Assembly (NCBI RefSeq): GCF_900142975.1
Contig: NZ_LT670848.1
Span: forward strand, 558,001 to 622,000
DNA: 64,000 nucleotides
Origin: Salegentibacter salegens
Lineage (GTDB): Bacteria > Bacteroidota > Bacteroidia > Flavobacteriales > Flavobacteriaceae
Direction of reading: 5' to 3'
Shown: positions 61,230 to 64,000 of the stretch, in pieces
Layout: the number at the start of each line of letters is the position of its first letter
How positions within the stretch are numbered: the first letter of the stretch is position 1
Position numbers and translations under genes: made by a program
Notes under the pieces: model-generated
Database searches by the model: none
The model's input: only the letters and a program-made list of their open reading frames with translations
Told to the model about the DNA's origin: nothing

Positions 61230-63503
61230 ATGAAAAATTTTAATCTGTCAGTCGCTTTGCTGTTTTTTATAGGACTTTCAAGTTTGTACGCACAGGAAAA
61301 GATCCAGCAGGTAGAGGATATACTGGAAAAAATGACACTGGAAGAAAAGATTGGTCAGCTTAATTTGCTTACTCCGGGTGGTGGCGTTGCTACGGGATCA
61401 GTAGTAAGTGAAGATGTGGAAGCGAAGATCAAAGCCGGAAATGTAGGTGGAGTTTTTGGTGTTTCCAGCCCCGAAAAAGTTAGACAGGCCCAGAAGCTTG
61501 CTGTAGAGAATTCACGTTTGGGAATTCCATTGCTTATCGGGTCTGATGTTATTCACGGGTATAAAACTACGTTTCCTATTCCATTGGGACTTTCTTCCAG
61601 CTGGGATATGGAGTTAATAAAGGAAACCGCGCAAATTGCGGCTAAAGAAGCCACGGCTGATGGAATCAACTGGAACTTCTCGCCAATGGTAGATATCGCT
61701 CGCGATCCGCGTTGGGGACGAATTGCTGAAGGTGCCGGGGAAGATCCTTATTTGGGTTCCCAGGTTGCAAAAGCGATGGTAGAAGGTTACCAGGGCGACG
61801 ATTTTACTGCGCCACATACGATGATCGCCACGGTGAAACATTTGGCACTTTACGGAGCTTCTGAAGCCGGGCGAGATTACAACTCGGTAGATATGAGTAA
61901 GATTAAAATGTTCAATGAATACTTGCCACCATATAAAGCAGCTGTAGATGCAGGTGTTGCCAGCGCAATGACTTCTTTTAACGATATTCACGGCGTTCCT
62001 GCTTCAGGAAATAAATGGTTGATTACCGATTTGTTCCGGGAGCGTTGGGGTTTTGAAGGTTTTGTGGTTTCAGATTATACTTCGGTAAATGAAATGATCG
62101 CCCACGGAATGGGAGATTTGCAGGATGTTTCGGCATTGGCTATAAACGCCGGTCTCGATATGGATATGGTTGGTGAAGGTTTTTTAACCACCCTGAAGAA
62201 ATCTGTTGAAGAAGGCAGGGTTTCCGAAGAACAGATCACCAAAGCGGCTCGCAGAATTCTGGAAGCAAAACATAAACTGGGACTTTTAGACGATCCATAT
62301 TTATATTCAGATGAAAGCAGGCCCGAAAAAGATATTCTTTCCGAAGAAAATAGGGCGGTAGCAAGAAAAGCTGCAAGACGTTCTTTTGTGCTGTTGAAAA
62401 AGCACGAAAATACACTGCCTTTAGCTAAAGATGCTAAAATTACATTGGTTGGACCTTTGGCTGATAATAAGAATAATATGTTGGGAACCTGGGCGCCAAC
62501 AGGTGATCCACAACTTTCAATTCCGGTTTTAGAAGGAATAAAAAATGTTGCTCCAGATGCTCAAATCACTTATGCAAAAGGCGCCAATATTAGTAATGAC
62601 ACAACTTTTGCCAAAAACGTAAATGTATTTGGACCGCGTATCGAGATTTCAGAAGAAACTCCTGAAACAATGATTGAGGAAGCTTTAGAGGTTTCAAAAG
62701 ATGCCGATGTAATTGTTGCTGTGGTGGGAGAGGCTACCGAAATGAGCGGGGAAGCTGCCAGCCGTACCGATCTAAATATTCCTGATAGTCAGAAAAAATT
62801 GGTCAGGGAACTTGTGAAAACCGGGAAGCCGGTAGTTTTAGTATTAATGAGTGGTCGTCCATTAGTGATTTCGGAAGAGATGGAAATGCCGGTGAGTATC
62901 CTACAGGTTTGGCATCCAGGCATAGAAGCAGGTAATGCAATTGCCGATGTGCTTTTTGGTGATTATAATCCTTCAGGAAAGTTAACCGCTACCTGGCCTA
63001 GGAATGTTGGACAAATTCCAATTTATTACCGAATGAAAACTACCGGGAGACCGGCGGCATCACCATCGGAATTCGAGAAATTCAAATCTAATTATTTAGA
63101 TGTTGAAAATACCCCGCAATTGCCATTTGGCTATGGGTTGTCTTATACCGATTTTGAATATGGTGAAGCTGAAACGAGCGCTGATAAATTAAGCGAAAAC
63201 GGAAGTATCACCATTACCACTACAGTTGCCAATACCGGTGATTTTGATGGGGAAGAAGTGGTGCAGCTATATATTCACGACAAAGTTCGCAGTATTACAC
63301 CGCCAATGAAGGAATTAAAAGCCTTTAAAAAAGTGGAAATAAAGAAAGGAGAATCTAAAGAAGTGAGTTTTGAGATCACTACTGAAGATCTGAAATTTTA
63401 TAATGCAGATCTGGATTTTGTAGTAGAACCCGGCGAATTCGAATTTTTCGTTGCCGGAAGTTCAGACCACGAATTTACGAATGAATTTACGGTAGAGGAG
63501 TAG
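61230..63503 (+). CDS. GH3 beta-glucosidase (BglX type)
   Basis: 757 residues with signal peptide ending SSLYAQ. N-terminal barrel (MTLEEKIGQLNLL, KHLALYGASEAGRDYNSVD, nucleophile Asp in FEGFVVSDYTSVNEM), alpha/beta sandwich (VAVVGEATEMSGEAASRTDL) and C-terminal FnIII-like domain (NTGDFDGEEVVQLYI). Periplasmic enzyme cleaving beta-linked gluco-oligosaccharides to glucose; characterised PUL GH3 enzymes include beta-1,2- and beta-1,3-glucosidases. Last gene of the PUL, followed by a terminator. Confidence 0.95.
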   Translation: MKNFNLSVALLFFIGLSSLYAQEKIQQVEDILEKMTLEEKIGQLNLLTPGGGVATGSVVSEDVEAKIKAGNVGGVFGVSSPEKVRQAQKLAVENSRLGIPLLIGSDVIHGYKTTFPIPLGLSSSWDMELIKETAQIAAKEATADGINWNFSPMVDIARDPRWGRIAEGAGEDPYLGSQVAKAMVEGYQGDDFTAPHTMIATVKHLALYGASEAGRDYNSVDMSKIKMFNEYLPPYKAAVDAGVASAMTSFNDIHGVPASGNKWLITDLFRERWGFEGFVVSDYTSVNEMIAHGMGDLQDVSALAINAGLDMDMVGEGFLTTLKKSVEEGRVSEEQITKAARRILEAKHKLGLLDDPYLYSDESRPEKDILSEENRAVARKAARRSFVLLKKHENTLPLAKDAKITLVGPLADNKNNMLGTWAPTGDPQLSIPVLEGIKNVAPDAQITYAKGANISNDTTFAKNVNVFGPRIEISEETPETMIEEALEVSKDADVIVAVVGEATEMSGEAASRTDLNIPDSQKKLVRELVKTGKPVVLVLMSGRPLVISEEMEMPVSILQVWHPGIEAGNAIADVLFGDYNPSGKLTATWPRNVGQIPIYYRMKTTGRPAASPSEFEKFKSNYLDVENTPQLPFGYGLSYTDFEYGEAETSADKLSENGSITITTTVANTGDFDGEEVVQLYIHDKVRSITPPMKELKAFKKVEIKKGESKEVSFEITTEDLKFYNADLDFVVEPGEFEFFVAGSSDHEFTNEFTVEE

Positions 63504-63554
63504 TTTTTTATTGATGCACAAACCCTAAGATACCCTACTGTCTTGGAGGTTATT

Positions 63555-63580
63555 AATCCCGCCTCGGCGGGATTTTTTGT
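63555..63580 (+). terminator. Terminator of the PUL operon
   Basis: AATCCCGC-ctcg-GCGGGATT followed by six T, about 50 bases after the GH3 stop. Confidence 0.9.
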
Positions 63581-63616
63581 TTCCAGAGTGATTTGAGAAA
63601 TATAGGCTTTGAGTTG

Positions 63617-63808
63617 TGCCGCTCCGCTGGAGCTTTTTTAAAAAAATCTAACTGTCATTTTTCTATAAATATGCCACTCCTATGGAGTTCTGATAGACTT
63701 TTTTCGGTTTAAAAAATTGTTTGGGGAATCTGCAAACAAGCCTCAGCGAGGCGGTATATTTATAACCAACATATTCATTAGAAAGAAAGAGCTCCATCGG
63801 AGCGGCAT
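63617..63808. repeat. Array of four small GC-rich palindromes (GCCGCTCC-NN-GGAGC type)
   Basis: Units: GCCGCTCCGCTGGAGC (63618), GCCACTCCTATGGAGT (63673), the complement of GCCTCAGCGAGGCGGT (63740) and of GCTCCATCGGAGCGGC (63791). Stem bases vary together (GCTCC/GGAGC, ACTCC/GGAGT, GCCTC/GAGGC). The first two and last two face each other. No gene is visible in 63504-63815 apart from the terminator and these. Confidence 0.6.
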
Positions 63809-63815
63809 AATTCCC

Positions 63816-64000
63816 TTACAATTTTTCTAATTTAATTCCGGATAATAATGCTTTTCCTGAATTCTCTTTAAATTCTACTGAAATCCCATCCTCGGTTATT
63901 ACCTCATAAGAAATTTCAACTGCCCGAAGTCTGCCAAAATCCCGAGCCAGGTTGAAGTCTCTGGAAAGTGTTTTTCCATTAATTTTTACATCAAAACTTC
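63816..64000 (-). CDS. C-terminal part of a carbohydrate-active protein with a malectin-like end (cut by window edge)
   Basis: The minus strand is open from the window edge to TAA at 63818-63816 (61 codons). The sequence SFDVKINGKTLSRDFNLARD, then RAVEISYEV, SVEFKENSGKALLSGIKLEKL matches the end of a malectin/malectin-like carbohydrate-binding domain, commonly the C-terminus of GH2-type glycosidases in such loci. The rest lies outside the window, so the enzyme class is a guess. It is convergent to the GH3 gene. Confidence 0.6.
   Translation of the reverse strand, partial: SFDVKINGKTLSRDFNLARDFGRLRAVEISYEVITEDGISVEFKENSGKALLSGIKLEKL

Overview
The window is a continuous stretch of a low-GC Bacteroidota chromosome, most likely a marine or halophilic flavobacterium (Flavobacteriaceae, of the Gramella/Salegentibacter/Zunongwangia kind). 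Supporting this are TAnnTTTG promoters in place of sigma70 boxes, almost no Shine-Dalgarno sequences, a SusC/SusD polysaccharide locus with a periplasmic beta-propeller regulator, gliding protein GldA, split methionine synthase, and many MKK...C lipoproteins. Genus is inference; no rRNA or tRNA gene was recognised.

Layout: 1-3.6 kb, minus-strand catabolic genes (PLP-dependent dehydratase cut by the window edge, universal stress protein, 2-hydroxyacid dehydrogenase, acyl-CoA dehydrogenase). 3.7-17 kb, sulfur and methionine metabolism: metK behind a SAM-II-like RNA; tandem Met-rich and Met/Cys-rich leader peptides with attenuators before metY-metX-homoserine dehydrogenase-metZ; an Rrf2 regulator; DUF2061-cysH; a Cys/Met leader and attenuator; then sulfite reductase (with a C-terminal HEPN-like extension), cobA, precorrin-2 dehydrogenase and a ferredoxin/thioredoxin-reductase-like flavoprotein. 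17-21.1 kb, an accessory island: two single-gene cassettes separated by attC-like repeats, one carrying a TIR/SEFIR protein, the other a membrane-protein gene broken by an IS256-family element. 21.2-27.7 kb: OsmC, a nonsense-interrupted gene, a SAM-I riboswitch, split metH (with an in-frame DUF559 nuclease-like insert) and metF. 27.7-30.5 kb: PagL-like protein, DUF2807 lipoprotein, GldA. 30.7-34.8 kb: aromatic amino acid operon behind a Phe/Tyr leader peptide and attenuator. 35-44.5 kb: housekeeping genes (rsgA, dtd, aroA, queA, rlmN, polyprenyl synthase) and the TIGR03915/TIGR03916 radical-SAM pair. 44.5-63.5 kb: a polysaccharide utilisation locus (sulfatase, sensor-regulator, SusC, SusD, LamG lipoprotein, two GH144/glycoamylase-like lipoproteins, esterase, GH43, GH3), followed by the end of another carbohydrate-active gene.

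The window is notable for layered control of sulfur amino acids: two SAM-sensing RNAs of different architecture plus three Met/Cys leader-peptide attenuators within 18 kb, with a fourth leader of the same design for Phe/Tyr. The most unusual items are (1) the integron-like cassette island without a visible integrase, in which excising the IS in silico restores the broken reading frame exactly, and (2) the nuclease-like domain inserted into the MetH hinge without breaking the frame.
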